A DNA stretch of 64,000 bases from Benincasa hispida (taxonomy: Eukaryota; Streptophyta; Magnoliopsida; Cucurbitales; Cucurbitaceae), in assembly GCF_009727055.1 (NCBI RefSeq), contig NC_052352.1, forward strand, positions 29,311,164 through 29,375,163. Reading direction: 5' to 3'. Of this stretch, positions 35,794 through 48,533 are shown one piece after another. The notes beneath the pieces were generated by a model that saw only the letters and a program-made list of their open reading frames with translations, was not told where the DNA came from and did not search any database. Both the position numbers and the translations under genes were made by a program. Positions within the stretch are counted from its first letter, which is position 1, and each line of letters begins with the position of its first letter.

Positions 35794-38509
35794 ATATAGG
35801 CATTAGCTATTTACAACTCCTAAAAGAACTTGACAGGATCAAATATGAGGAATTTTTTGTCCATGATTGAGTCACTGACCAGGTGTGGTGCGGCTGTATT
35901 GCCTAAGGCACATTGTCCGACTAGTTGAAACATTGTTACATCCCTAGTTCATATATTCTTGTTTACTTATTTTTAATCAACATTCTACTTATTCACTATT
36001 TATTCACACATTTGGTTATCTTCAATTACATTGATTCATTGTTTTAATATAATTAAAATCGAACTAACCTGGTAGGATTCGACTCTTAGAATACTCCAAA
36101 ATTTACTACTTCATCAATAGTGTATGCACTAAACTTTGTCCGACTCTGTATCAAATACTTAACAACAATTTTATCAATGCAAGACACTTCGGACAATTTT
36201 ATAATCATCGACATTTGGATTTGAATATCGATTTAAATCTGCATCAATATTTGAATAGGTAGCTTAGAAAACAATTGAATACCGAGCCCAATCGAACCTA
36301 GAAAATTCACCAAAGATATTATTTTTACTTCTTAGCTTTCTCATAACCTCAAAAAACATATCCAAAACAAAACCAAACCCCACATTATTTGAGAGGGTAG
36401 TGCCCATAACCTAATTAAGCACACAAATGAATTGTAGTAGTCAAGATGGGCCCAACAAAACAAGAGTAGATTCCTAGGCAGTCCCATGCTCTATGGTGGA
36501 GGCTAATAAAACAAAGAATGAGTCTACCCTACATATAATAACCCTTCTACAATACACTATATATATATCCTTGTTATAATAATAATTATTATTATCATAT
36601 CATCCTCTTGAAAACAAGAATCCAAGGCTTACCACTTATCACAGTCAATCTGACGACATATCCTTCCATTATTTTTCATAGCCCAATTGAAGGTCGGTCA
36701 TAGCCTTTGCTCTCTAATGAATGCATGGTCTCACAACTCTATCCACGTTCTTCTTTCTTCTCCCTAATTCAAAACTCTTCAAATTTATTTTAAGCTCACA
36801 CCAAATTTGAATAAACCCCCACATGGCTCACCTTCTAATTTATTACCAGCTACCTTCCTGCCGTTCATTCTCGCTCGACGCTAGCTAACCGTTGCGGTTT
36901 CGGTTTTGTAGTTCTAGTCTCTTTGCTTCTGAGAGTTTGGCAATGGCATTCCCATTTTTGGAGATGGGTAGTAGAAAATATTGAGCTATATGGTGTAACA
37001 TTTATTTTTATTTATTTATTTTTGTCAGGGAGCTAGGGGAAATATCTTCTTCGGGTTTGAATTTTGGTTGTTCAAATGAAATAAAAGAAAGAGTTAAATA
37101 AATTTCAGCATTAGTTAAGAGTGTTAAGAGTAGCCCCCACTTGATGTGTCAACCATTGGACTTGTTTCATGCACCAACTACATTTGGAAAAGAGAAATTA
37201 AAGGACAAGCAAAAGGAAGGAGACTGTATGTGTAATTCCTACTCGTCTTCCATGACGGTTTTTATTATAGTCAAAAGTGAACATGACTCAATTGTTATAC
37301 AATATGTGAAAGCGAGTTAATGATCTTGTTCGAATTTTTCATCTTATTATATTTAAAATAATTATAACTTATAAAGTTCAATTTTAATTTTTTCTTTCAT
37401 AATTGAAAGGTTATGTAAAAATTAAGTAGAAATATAATATAAACTTATAGTCTTCCTTAAAAAAAAAAGGCTATATCTCAATTAAAATGTCTATATATTT
37501 TTAGTACAATAGCGGTGTGGAGATTCAAATATATTACTCCACTCTTTGGAGAAAATGAGATTTTACTTCAAAACAAATGGACTTGTATGATTTACACAAG
37601 AAAGACAGAAGACAGAATAAGATTTTTGAATGGTCCATTTGAATTTACTTTTGAAGTGTTTATAAACAATTTTTTTTACACTTATAAACACTTAAACACT
37701 TAAAAAGTCAATCCAAACACATATGAAGATTACCATTTAATGTAAGATTACATTAAAATGAGTGGTTTTTTTTAGTTGAATAATATCAAATCTCTAACTT
37801 ATTTTAAAATCTATATGTTTAAATTAATTGAATTATGCTCAATTTAAATAAAAGAGAATATTTTTAAGTCAAAGAAAACACTTTCCAAACCGATTTTTAT
37901 TTATTTTCTAATGGAATTGTAGCATATTAGTGGTTAAATTTTGTATGAGTCCACCTCGAATAATACCCGTCAAAACACGTTATCAAATAATTGAATTTCT
38001 AATCTTTTAGTTAACCAGATACTTAGATCGAATAAAGTCGGTAGGATCGGAGCGGATGTACAAGAGTGGGGTTCTTAATGAACCTTACAGCAAATTAGCA
38101 AAGGACCAAAGAAGTAAAGTCAGTAGTAGTTTGAAGATAAAAAGGAGATTCAAAGTTTTTCAATTCAACGGAAAAGCATCTTTTTTTTTATCTTTCATTT
38201 TGCATTCAATGCCTTTTCTTCCATTGACCCACCAATTCGTTAACTTTCAATTTCTTATTTTATTTTATTTTTCTTTTGTCCTTTCTAATACAACCAATCG
38301 TCCGGAAAAAGGTGAAATAATTATAATAAAGTATTTGTCTTCATCAACCTCTTCATAAGTTGCTTTATTTATTTATTTATTTTTCTCACAATTTCAAATA
38401 AAAAAACCCTAAAAATTATTCTCCCTCTTATATCTTATGACCCTTCTCTAGTACACTAACTTAAAAAACCCACATTATTATTACTATTATTTCTCTCTAG
38501 CTCTAACAA
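35794..38509. other. Upstream region of the NAC gene, no gene recognised
   Basis: AT-rich intergenic DNA. 35810-35950 has a short coding-looking plus-strand stretch (LLKELDRIKYEEFFVHD, then a stop), which I could not assign. The rest has T-rich and TTTA-repeat runs, notably TTTATTTATTTATTTATTT at about 38363. 38400-38509 is a pyrimidine-rich leader immediately before the NAC start codon. Confidence 0.45.
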
Positions 38510-40188
38510 ATGTTTGGAATTGAAGAAGTTATTGGAGAACTAAATAGAGAAGAAGATCAAGAAGAAGGTGATAATGGTAAAGAAATATTCATCAAGAAGC
38601 ATAGATTATTGCCACCAGGTTATAGGTTTCACCCTACTGATGAAGAACTCATTGCCTTTTATCTTGCTTCAAAAGTCTTCAAACCTTCCAATTTTCATCA
38701 TGGAGTCAACATTGCTGAAGTCGACCTCAATAGATGTGAGCCTTGGGAACTTCCAGGTACGTCTGATTCAAAAGCTTAAGCTGATAAGTTATGATACACA
38801 TAGTTGTTTAATATTAATTTTTTTACGTTGTTGTTGTGTGTTTTTTCAGAAGAGGCAAAGATGGGGGAAAAGGAGTGGTATTTTTTCAGCTTAAGAGTGA
38901 GAAAATACCCAACTGGATTAAGAACTAATAGAGCAACTGTGGCTGGTTATTGGAAAGCCACAGGGAAAGATAGGCAAATTTATAGTAGTTGTAATGGAGT
39001 TAAGCTTGGAACAAAGAAAACTCTTGTGTTTTATAAAGGTGGTGCTCCTAGAGGCATTAAAACCAAGTGGGTTATGCATGAATATCGCCTTCACTCTGAT
39101 CTTGCTTCCCCTAATGTTTGCAAGGTAATTCATATCCTTAACCCTTTCCTTTTCTAACATTTTGAGTAATTTTAAGCTTTGGATTTCAAATGATTTTTTG
39201 TTATTTGTTATTTCTAACATTTTGAGTACCTTAATTTCCTCCTTCATTATCTCATTGATTTTCTTTTTTGATCTCCACCCTCATATTTATAAACAAACAA
39301 ATTCAAGATAAACTTCAACAGACCAAACTAATGGCATATATATTTTAGGCTATGTTTAGTAACTATTGGAGTTTTGGTTTTTAGTTTTTGAAAATTAAAC
39401 TTGTAATCACTCATTTTATCTCTAATTCTTTTTCTTGGTTTATTATCTACCAATATTTTCACAAATCAAACCAAGGTAGTAATCATTTGATACTCGTTTT
39501 CTTTTAATTTCCTATACAATTTTATAAAACCAAATATTACTACCTAACAATATTTTAATTTTCAACAAACATACTAAATGAAAAGACTATAAAAGCAAAA
39601 CATTTTTATCTTTCCATTTCATAACATGAACGTCAAAATAGCATTTCTCTTTTGGTTTTTTTTTTCTTTAATTACGTTCATTTCAAATCTTTCTAGCAGG
39701 ACGAATGGGTTTTATGCAGAATAATTCATAAATTCGGAGAGAAAATAAAATCAAGATCCTTCCAAGAAGCAATTCCTTCTCCCATTTCTCTACCTCCATT
39801 ATCACTCAACACACCTCAAACCATAGACCATAACAACATCCAATCCCAAGCACCTCTACACAACAACATTCATCGCCATGAAAATGGCCTCCAAAGCTTC
39901 ATCATCAACAATCCACATTTCATTTTCCAATCCAACAGCCTCTTTCCATTTGCCTTAAATAATAACCTCGACAACACTCATTTGTCGACGCCACCGCTGC
40001 CATCAATTCAAGCGAACGATACGAACTATCACGCCCATTTTAACCCGTCCTTGTTGCTCGATGGCAGCTGCGACAGCGGGCAGGCCTCGAGTTTCGGTGT
40101 GGACAGCAACGGCACGTTGGTTGATGTCGCTGCTTACGGAGGTGGTCGGGGGGATCAGTCCGATGAAAATTGGTCGGGAGGGTGCTGA
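38510..40188 (+). CDS. NAC-domain transcription factor
   Basis: Three exons, 38510-38756, 38850-39124 and 39700-40188, make 336 residues. Introns have GT-AG ends and sit at the usual NAC positions. The NAC domain runs from about residue 31 to 190 with subdomain [59 protein letters not shown] and [35 protein letters not shown] with KWVMHEYRL, and [16 protein letters not shown]. These give the twisted-sheet DNA-binding and dimer fold. The C-terminal 150 residues are Asn/Ser/Leu/Pro-rich, typical of an activation region. The CEPWELP and [10 protein letters not shown] words place it in the NAM/CUC-like NAC group, not the membrane-bound type. Changes at usually constant sites ([21 protein letters not shown]) make it a divergent member. 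The gene is intact with no early stops. The first ATG in a leader-like context was taken. Its precise orthologue and role are not determined. Confidence 0.93.
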
Positions 40189-40219
40189 TGATTGGCGGCT
40201 GTCAGATAATTTGTGTTAG

Positions 40220-40250
<31 letters not shown>
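40220..40250. repeat. (ATT)n microsatellite in the NAC 3' UTR
   Basis: About ten ATT triplets begin 31 bases after the NAC stop codon, so they are probably transcribed. Confidence 0.9.
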
Positions 40251-40251
<1 letters not shown>

Positions 40252-40975
40252 CCCCTACACAGATCGCGAAGCATTTTTCTTCTCTTTTGCTATGTTTGAT
40301 GGTGCTTCGATGTTAGTACAATAACATTAATATCTACTTGGGACTTGCTTAATTTATGGCATTTTCGTCGAAGTGTTTGTTCATATATGTTCATTCTTTT
40401 CTTTTTCTTTTTTTTTTTTTTTAAATGATCATCGTATAGTATTTATTTTGAAAAAATACGATACTTTATTTATTTAATTATTTTTTTGCATTTGGGTTAG
40501 GCTGAGTTTTAAAATTCAATAACTTTGACCCTATTTTGTAATTATCTCGTTTTTTTTATTTTTAGTTTTTAAAAATTAAGCGTAATTTTCTTATTTACGA
40601 ATGATTCGTATTTTTAAATAAAATGGTTAAATTTTTAACTAAATTCCTCAAACAAAAAACAACTTTTCAAATTTTTTTTTTTTTTTTTAAATTTTCAAAT
40701 TTTGACTTGAATTTTTAAACTATTGATTAAAAGTACATAAAAAAGAAAGAATGGGAGGTAAAAATAATATATTTAATTAGCTTAATTTTCAAAAACAAAA
40801 TAAAAAAAAAAATGGTTATGGGCCTTGAGTTTTGTTTTTGGAAGCACCTAAGTCTATTGGTCACTTTTTTTTTTTTTTGTTAATTATTAGATTAATATAC
40901 TATTTTGGTTCATGTATTTTAAAAATTAAAGGTTTTTATCACAATTATACCAAATATAAAGAACATTAGCCAACT
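40251..40975. other. NAC 3' flank, AT-rich
   Basis: Homopolymer T runs and AT-rich sequence; no gene or element recognised. Confidence 0.5.
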
Positions 40976-41830
40976 GATACACCAAAGGTAAAGTACATCA
41001 ACTCACTAATATATAAAATATAGAATGTATCGAATATATCTAATGATACATAAGGTTAAAATTAGGATAATAAAAAATATGAAAAAATAAGATTTAAAAT
41101 TTTTGCAGTTTTTTACAAATTGAAAAAAAAAAAAAAAAAGATTGCGCGCACACGCACACACATTATTCAAAGTGTGAAGAAATTCTGAAGAAATTCTAAA
41201 GAAATTCTTCTATATAATTTAATATTATAAAATTTTTCGTTTTACGTAGGGTTGAACATATATGTTCATTATTTCAGCTCACTAATATACAAAATATAGA
41301 ATATATCAAATATATATAGTGATATACAAATGAGATTAAAATAAGATAATAAAAAATACAAAAAAAAAAAAGAAAATAGACATTCTAAAGAAATTCTTCT
41401 ATGTAGTTTAATATTATAAATTCTTCTCTATAATTTAATATTATAATTGTCCATAACATGAAGTTTATAACGTGTGTAAAAAGTTTTACTTACGATAGAG
41501 CATATATGTTCATTCTTTAGGCTCGCTAATATACAAAATATAGAATATATCTAATATATCTAATGATACATAAATGAGGTTAAAATCAGAATAATTTTTT
41601 TTTTTTTGCTATCCATCAAAATTTTCACACACAAATATACATAATCACACGAACATATACATACATACATATATATATACACACATATACACATACATAC
41701 ACACATGCATATATCACCGCTTTATATGTAAAAATAAACTCGTTAATCAAAACATGAACAAATTGTAAAGAAATTCTTCTATATAATTTAATATTAACAT
41801 TGTCTATAACATGAAGTTTATGATATGCGT
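40976..41830. repeat. Tandem array of about 240-bp units
   Basis: Three imperfect copies of a unit containing CTAATATACAAAATATAGAA, then a GATACATAAATGAGGTTAAAAT block, a poly-A or poly-T run, and AAAGAAATTCTTCTATATAA followed by TTTTACGTAGGGTTGA. Starts are near 40985, 41279 and 41524. A (CA)/(TA)-rich microsatellite lies at about 41650-41715. The last copy overlaps the left arm of the inverted duplication, where the partner arm has only one such unit. Confidence 0.75.
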
Positions 41831-42545
41831 AAAAACTTTTACGTAGGGTTGACTTTTCTAAAGGACACATTAATTTAAAAATATATATTAGAACCAACAT
41901 TGAAACCAATTGCTTAAATAAAATCAAAACATTAAGAAAAAGAAATAAAAGAGAAATTTTCAAACTAAATGAACATGAAATGAGTTTTAAAAAATTGGAA
42001 AGAAATGTTATCCAAAGTTGAGGATATAGTTCCAATTTAATGAACCAACTTATTGTTTATAATTACTTTTAATCTAATTAATATGATACATAAATGTGAA
42101 TACATTTTATAAGAGACCAAAGAAAAAAAATCTATATTATAGCAAATCTTAGGTCTAATGATTAGACAATTTAGCATATCTGAGGAGCAAGAATTAAGTA
42201 TTGCATGGAACCTAAGAAGTAGAAGAAGATATATTGTAGTAATTAAATATGAGTTTATTAAACTACTAACAAAATATGGGTTTTACTCTACTAATCCATA
42301 CTATCGACATTCAAAACCTCTAATCATACAACTACTTTGCATTTCGTAATGATTTAACATGGTTTTGCGATAAAAAAAAAAAAAAAAGAAAAAGAAAAAA
42401 AAGAAAAAAAAAAGATTTAACATGATTTTATGGTTGATCTGTGTTTGAAACAGTTAAGTACTTAAATTGTCACGTTTGTAAACAATCCTTTTTATTTTTC
42501 TCTTTGGCAACAATATGTACAACATTTTCTTAATAGAGATGGTTA
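41750..42545 (+). repeat. Left arm of inverted duplication
   Basis: About 0.8 kb that matches 54514-55295 in reverse orientation. Shared words include CTTAGGTCTAATGATTAGAC/ACAATTTAGCATATC, GCATGGAACCTAAGAAGT and CAATTTAAGCACTTA-like/GTCACGTTTGTAAAC. An ORF of 63 codons (42158-42349, MIRQFSISEEQELSIAWNLR) is conserved in the other arm (54919-54728, MIRQFSISKERELSIAWNLR). Whether this is a coding relic or just a shared repeat is open. No protein family was recognised. Confidence 0.75.
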
Positions 42546-43070
42546 AATTTGACCAAATAGAGAGCGGAATTTCTAGAGCTTAGGCAAGAAAAGCACATGA
42601 ATGAGGAGATGAAATCAACCAACTGTCATCTTAAATTGTTGAAATTCGTCGAACGAACATGGGGTCAACATCCCTCCAATGGCTTATGTGTTATTGACCA
42701 TATATTATCAACAAAAGAAAACAAAGACGGCTGTCTTACAAATTCAAACTGAAAATGTGGAAATGGATAAGTAAAAGCAGTGCTGGAAAAAGGAAAATTT
42801 GCTAATTACGCACTTGTATACTTTTACTATGGTGATAAGTTATTGTTAGGATGATTTCGATGAACATTCTCTAAATTTAGCAAAAAAAAACTAATACATG
42901 AAGTTGTGCCGGTAAACTCATTAACATATCTTCCATGTTTGTACTCCATAAACAAACAACTGTACAAATATAGATTGGAAAGAACACCCACTTTATACCT
43001 AAGTTTTCCTATATAAACCCATGGATTCAAACAAATGAATAAACCAAACATATAATTTGTAGATTCAAAG
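42546..43070. other. 5' flank of the beta-galactosidase pseudogene
   Basis: AT-rich, with TATATAAACCC (about 43009-43019) some 50 bases before the old start codon. This resembles a TATA element and could be original promoter or leader sequence. No other feature seen. Confidence 0.4.
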
Positions 43071-45541
43071 ATGTTTAAGCTTTGGCGGCTTCTTTTTCCT
43101 CTTATTGCTACTTTAGCTTGCTTATCTTTTTGTACAGGAGCAAATGTCACCTACGACTCAAATGCTATAATTATCAATGGTGAACGACGCATTATCTTCT
43201 CAGGTTCAATCCATTATCCACGTAGCACTGAAAAGATGTGGCCTGATCTTATTCAAAAAGCTAAAGACGGTGGATTGGATGCAATTGAGACATACAATTT
43301 CTAGGATCGTCATGAGCCACAATGACGAAAATATTATTTCTCTGGAAATCTAGATTTTGTTAAATTCTTTCAGCTTGTCCAAGATGTAGAACTTTATGTT
43401 ATCATGAGAATTGGTCCTTACGTCTGTACTGAGTTGAACTATGGAGGTTTTCCACTATGTTTGCACAATATGCCAAGAATCCAACTACGAACTTACAATG
43501 AAGTGTACAAGAATGAAATGCAAACATTTACAACAAAAATAGTGAATATGTGCAAACAAGCCAACCTCTTTGCCTCACAAGGAGGGCCAATAATCTTAGC
43601 TCAAATTGAGAATGAGTATGGAAACGTTATGACACCTTATGAAAATGTAGGAAAAGTATATATCAATTTGTACGCTCAAATGGCTGAATCTTTTAATGTT
43701 GGTATTCCATGGATCATGTGCCAATAGAATAATGCCCCACAACCTATCATTAATACATGCAATGGACACTATTGTGACAACTTTACTCCTAATAATCCTA
43801 ATAGCCTAAAAAATTATTGAAAATTGGGTGGGATGGTTCAAGAAATGGGGCGATAAAGACCCTCACAGAACTATAGAAGACGTAGCATTTTTCGTGGCTA
43901 AATTTTTTCAAACTGGTGGTGTATTTAACAATTATTACATGTACCATGGAGGCCCCAATTTTGGAAGAACATCGGGCGGTCCATTCTTCACTACGTCTTA
44001 TGATTATGATGCACCACTTGATGAATATGGGAACTTGAATCAACTCAAATAGGGACATCTCAAACAACTCCATGTATCCATCAAATTGGGAGAGAAAATT
44101 CTCACAAATGGCAGCCACTCAAACCAAGAGTATGGTAACTCTATCACTTTAACGAAGTTCTCCAACCCATCAACGGGGAGATGTTTTGCTTTTTAAGCAA
44201 CATAGATGGTAGCAATGATGCAACTATAGATTTGTAGACAGATGGAAAATACTTTGTGCCCATAGATGGTCTATGAGCATTCTTGATGTTTGCAACAAGA
44301 AGGTTTACAATACTGTAAAGGTTAATTCTTAGACATCTATGTTTGTTTTGGAGCGAAATGAAAAGGAAAATGCGAAAGTTTCCTGGACTTGGGCTCCAAC
44401 GCTAATGAGAGACACGCTACAAGGAATGGGTAAATTTAAGGCAAACGTTCTTTTGGAACAAAAAGGAACTACGGTTGATGTCAGCGACTACTTGTGGTAC
44501 ATGACAAATGTTGAAACAAATGCATTATCTTCTGTCCAAATTGTGACTCTTCAAGTGAACACAAAAGGTCATGTGCTTCATGTTTTTATATATAAAAGGT
44601 ATATCAGGTCACAAGGAGGAGCGATGGGTAAAGCTTTGTGTTTGAGAAGCCTATTCTTCTAAAATCGGGAAACAACGTAATTACCCTTTTGAGTGCCACA
44701 GTTGGGCTGAAAATTATGGTGCATTTTATGACACAGTGCCAATGGGAATTGACGGAGTTCCTATTCATTTAATTGGAGATGGAAATGTCACAATTGATTT
44801 GTCATCCAATTTATGATCATATAAGGTTGGATTAAATGGAGAATTGAAGAAATTTTACAACCTGATGTTCTTGCAGAGAACCAAATGGAGAGCATTACAT
44901 AAAAAATCTATTGGAAGGAGAATGACATGGTATAAAACTAGCTTTAAGACTCCTACAGGAACTGACCCAGTAACATTGGACATGCAAGGAATGGGAAAAG
45001 GCCAAGCTTGGGTAAATGGGGTAAGCATAGGTCGATTTTGGTCTTCTTTTATTGCCGGTAATGATAGTTGCAGTGCAAACTGTGACTACAGAGGTGCATA
45101 CGATCCGAGAAAATGTGCTGGGAATTGTGGGAACCCATCTCAAAGATGGTATCATGTTCCAAGATCGTTTCTTTCAAAGGATACGAACCCATTGATTTTA
45201 TTTGAAGAAATCAGAGGAAATCCTCAACAAGTGTCAATTCAAACCATTACTCTAGGAACTATTTGTGGAAATGCTAATGAAGGAAACACCTTAGAATTAT
45301 CTTGTCAAGGGGGATCATCATCTCTGAAATTCAATTTGCTAGCTATAGAAATCCAGAGGGAAAGTGTGGCTCCTTTAAGAAAGGCTCATGGGACGTGACA
45401 AAAAGCACACTTTTGGTGGAAAAGACTTGCATTTGTATGGAAAGTTGTATAATCAATGTATCTGAAATGACTTTTGGAGTAAGCAATGTTAATAACTTAT
45501 CTGCAAAACTAGTCGTTCAAGCAATTTACTCAAATAATTGA
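43071..45541 (+). pseudogene. GH35 beta-galactosidase pseudogene, intronless
   Basis: Starts [20 protein letters not shown], a signal peptide, then GH35 hallmarks in order: [66 protein letters not shown] (acid/base Glu), [11 protein letters not shown] (nucleophile region, in a shifted frame near 43818), [16 protein letters not shown], then C-terminal domains with TWYKTSFKTP, DMQGMGKGQAWVNG, CDYRGAYDPRKCAGNCGNPS and a final Cys-rich lectin-like segment ending at 45541. About 820 residues are covered without any intron, although plant genes of this family usually have many. At least seven stops (for example 43302, 43725 and 44050) and several frameshifts kill it. The stops mostly replace Trp, Gln or Arg. 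The functional protein would be a cell-wall galactosidase. It looks like a processed copy; no poly-A tail or flanking duplication was found. Confidence 0.88.
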
Positions 45542-46199
45542 GTGATATATATGTGTGTATATATGTATAATGTTTATGAGATTTTCGAAGTAAAACTAAA
45601 ACTTTTTTGGGGTTAATTAACTACATATATAAATAATTTTTTTTCCATAACTTCAACTATTAACTATAGTAACAATTGTCGATTCTCTTAACACTTGAGA
45701 TCTAAGATGCAAATATTTTTTATTGTGTTAATAATATTTATGAGTAAATAATTGTGTGTCTCTCGCCTATCTCTCTTCTTTCATTCTTTCTCATCTTTCA
45801 TCTTTTTATCTCTCCCCTCCTCTCCTCTCTGTCGTTTTCCCTCATTTAATGCTCCAAAATGCTCACCTTCCTATTTCCATACCTCTCTGACGCTCTTTTT
45901 CCTTTTCATTGTCGGCCCCTTCCGATTCTAAGTCTATGCATGTAATGCCACCAGCCCACAGAAAATATAAGCCAATACATCATGCTTCACCTCTCTTGTT
46001 CTCCTTGTTTGAACTCATCATTCATGTTCAACATTATAATCATATAACTTAACCATTTTACTTACTTTAGTAAATACCATGTCAATGTGAATTGAATGCT
46101 TTTAGGGCCACTCTTCCATTTTGACAAAAACACTATAGCATTGGGTGGTATGTATGATTTTTATACCTAGTCGTAAGGATTTTTCATTCTTAATATACA
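45542..46199. other. Spacer downstream of the pseudogene
   Basis: Nothing recognised. A C/T-rich stretch (TCTCTCGCCTATCTCTCTTC and similar words) lies at 45755-45900. Confidence 0.4.
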
Positions 46200-48533
46200 T
46201 AATTAAGACGTCTGTAGGCTTGAGATTGAAGGGATTGAACGCTTTGATCCTGCAGTGGAAGCAATATAATAGCACGCTTTGATTCTCAATAGAATTAAAA
46301 ATATAAAATTAAAACCAAAAGAAAGCATATTCTAAAGTGTATCTTTGTAGAACAACCTCCAGCAAATTTCTCCTTGAAGTGATGAGTCTCCTCCACGAAA
46401 TCTTCTCCCCCACGACTCTAGGAGATCAAGGACATTCCTCTGTTAAAACAAATTTCAAATAATCATTTTCTAGTATATTTGATTTCCATGTTGAATAATC
46501 ATTACCGTTAAACATGTCGGAAGTGAGTAATTTTTAGGAATTCAACATACTAAAATTTAAACAAATACTAATTAGTAAATTGTCTCTAAACCCAATTCAA
46601 TTTTAGCAAAAAGAAATAATGTACCCAAAAATCATTATTTATTTGCAACGATACTGTAGTGCGTTAGAATAAGTGCTACCGAGGGGCAGTCAAATACCCA
46701 TTCACTAAAGCAAGACATTCTTGACTAAATACTATTACCAGAATAACTCTTATTCCTTTAGTCACTTAGGTACCATTTCGGTCAAGAACTTACTAACACT
46801 TAATAATTTTATAAGTGTAACTCTCCATTTTTAGACTTCAAAGGTCGACCCCAACGATGCTTCCGAATTGGATAGTTAAGGTTGGGAATTGACCTAAGAA
46901 ATATTATGTATATCTGGAGTTTGAGTTGTTCTGAATTCCATGTTACAACCCTCCGAGGGGATGGCTATTTGTTAAATGACTAGCATAGGTTGCCTAAAGT
47001 TAACAAGCAGGTGCAACATAGGAATCTCACAGTCCAAACTAACGAAAGAGACCGTATGACACATGACACATATCCTTCACCCACTTATGAACTACTTCCC
47101 CTATTCACCTTGTTATTGACCTATAAAAACACTTTTAGAATGGAGGTCACTCCCAAGATGACATGAAGCCGAGCATGAATCTCACCTTGTGAACTCTTAG
47201 GGATATGAGATTTAAGAACAACATATCGTATATGTTATTAATCTCCCAGTGAAGTATTCTAAATGTTTGGGTGTATATTTTACTTAGGCATATTTCGGCT
47301 AATAAACGCCCTAATTTTATGTGGTTTATCCAAGTATAACATTTATATTTGGATTTAACGTATAATGTCTAAGTGATAAAACCATTTTATTACCTCACAT
47401 CGCTCACGCATGCTCATAAAATCGGTTAACAATTATCAGTATTTTGGTTATATTCTCTAGGTAGAAGGTGTTCCATAGACCGTCAACTTAAGTACCTCCA
47501 GCCTTAGACAGGATTATAGACCGATTGAGTTTATAACCGTGTTTTATAAGATAACGACCTATTTTAACTATTAAAACAAGTTATCCTTAAATCTCAGTTA
47601 GCATGCATCTTATCTTTGTTATAGATTTTAAATTTCTAATTTATTTTATAACTCTTATAAAACCATAGACATGCCATAACATAGACTTAAGCATTCCACA
47701 CATTAATATAATAATTATATTAATCTTATGAAACCCTAACCATACATACTATATACGTTATAACCAATTTATAACATATATCAATGCACGAAACATGCTT
47801 TCCTATGGTGGAATTTTATGTCTACATGGCATACAATATGCACATATATGTTTGATTTAAATATAACATACATCACATGCATTAAATATTTAAACAACAC
47901 TGATATGAACCAACTTTGACGTCCGAAGCAAGCAATAAACTATTTTATTACAAAATGAAACCAAAATAACTTAAGAAAGCCTCTAGGCTGCTCGAGCGGA
48001 CCCAAACCACCCAAATCAGCCCTCTAAGCCTTAAAAAATGGCTGAAGCAGTCCAAAATATGGTTGAATCGAATCTGAGGAAGCCAAAATCGGTCAGACCG
48101 GCCATCTTCTGCGAACTGGTCCTCGTGCACGCGTATTTCTGAGCTGGGATAAACAACATTGCGACACTTCATCCCAGTGTTGTAACGCCTCGAGCTTTAG
48201 GAAGAACAGCGTTGCAACGCTATAGAGGTAGCATTGCAATGCTGCCTGGCAGTGGCTTCTTCTACAACTTTTGCTTCTGAACTTACTTGCTTCAAACTTC
48301 AATTACAGTTTATTTTCAACTCTATTAACTCTAATAAAATTAAAGACCCTTAATCATACATTAAGGCTTATCAACCAAGAGCCAATAACAAATTTAACAA
48401 ATGAATCAAAGAGAATTCTAATGCCAAAGTTGAACTAAAAACCATATCAGTCACCAAACATGCATTGCTAGAAATTCACCCACCAAACTCAAGTTAACAA
48501 TAATTGAGTGCTTAAATCATGCTCTATACCAAC
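46200..48533 (-). mobile_element. Non-coding retroelement sequence adjoining the family-1 LTR
   Basis: Directly inside the LTR that ends at 48534 is a minus-strand TGGTATAGAGCATG (about 48519-48532), close to the initiator-Met primer site TGGTATCAGAGC. The following 2.3 kb hold no recognised gag or pol. 47950-48300 is G/C-richer and carries repeated GTTGCAACGC-like words (GCATTGCAATGC, GCGTTGCAACGC, GTTGTAACGC). Around 46240, CGCTTTGATCCTGCAGTGGA resembles the start of another LTR tail. It could be the internal part of a large non-autonomous element (LARD) plus a second LTR fragment. Boundaries are approximate. Confidence 0.45.

Noticed and set aside
35810..35950. Possible exon with LLKELDRIKYEEFFVHD
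   Set aside because: Stops follow quickly, there are no matching neighbours, and I could not link it to a family.
38568..38894. 108-codon ORF overlapping NAC exon 1
   Set aside because: Out of frame with the NAC domain and running through the intron.
45302..45541. Separate small gene at the end of the beta-galactosidase locus
   Set aside because: It is the C-terminal lectin-like end of the same pseudogene in a shifted frame.
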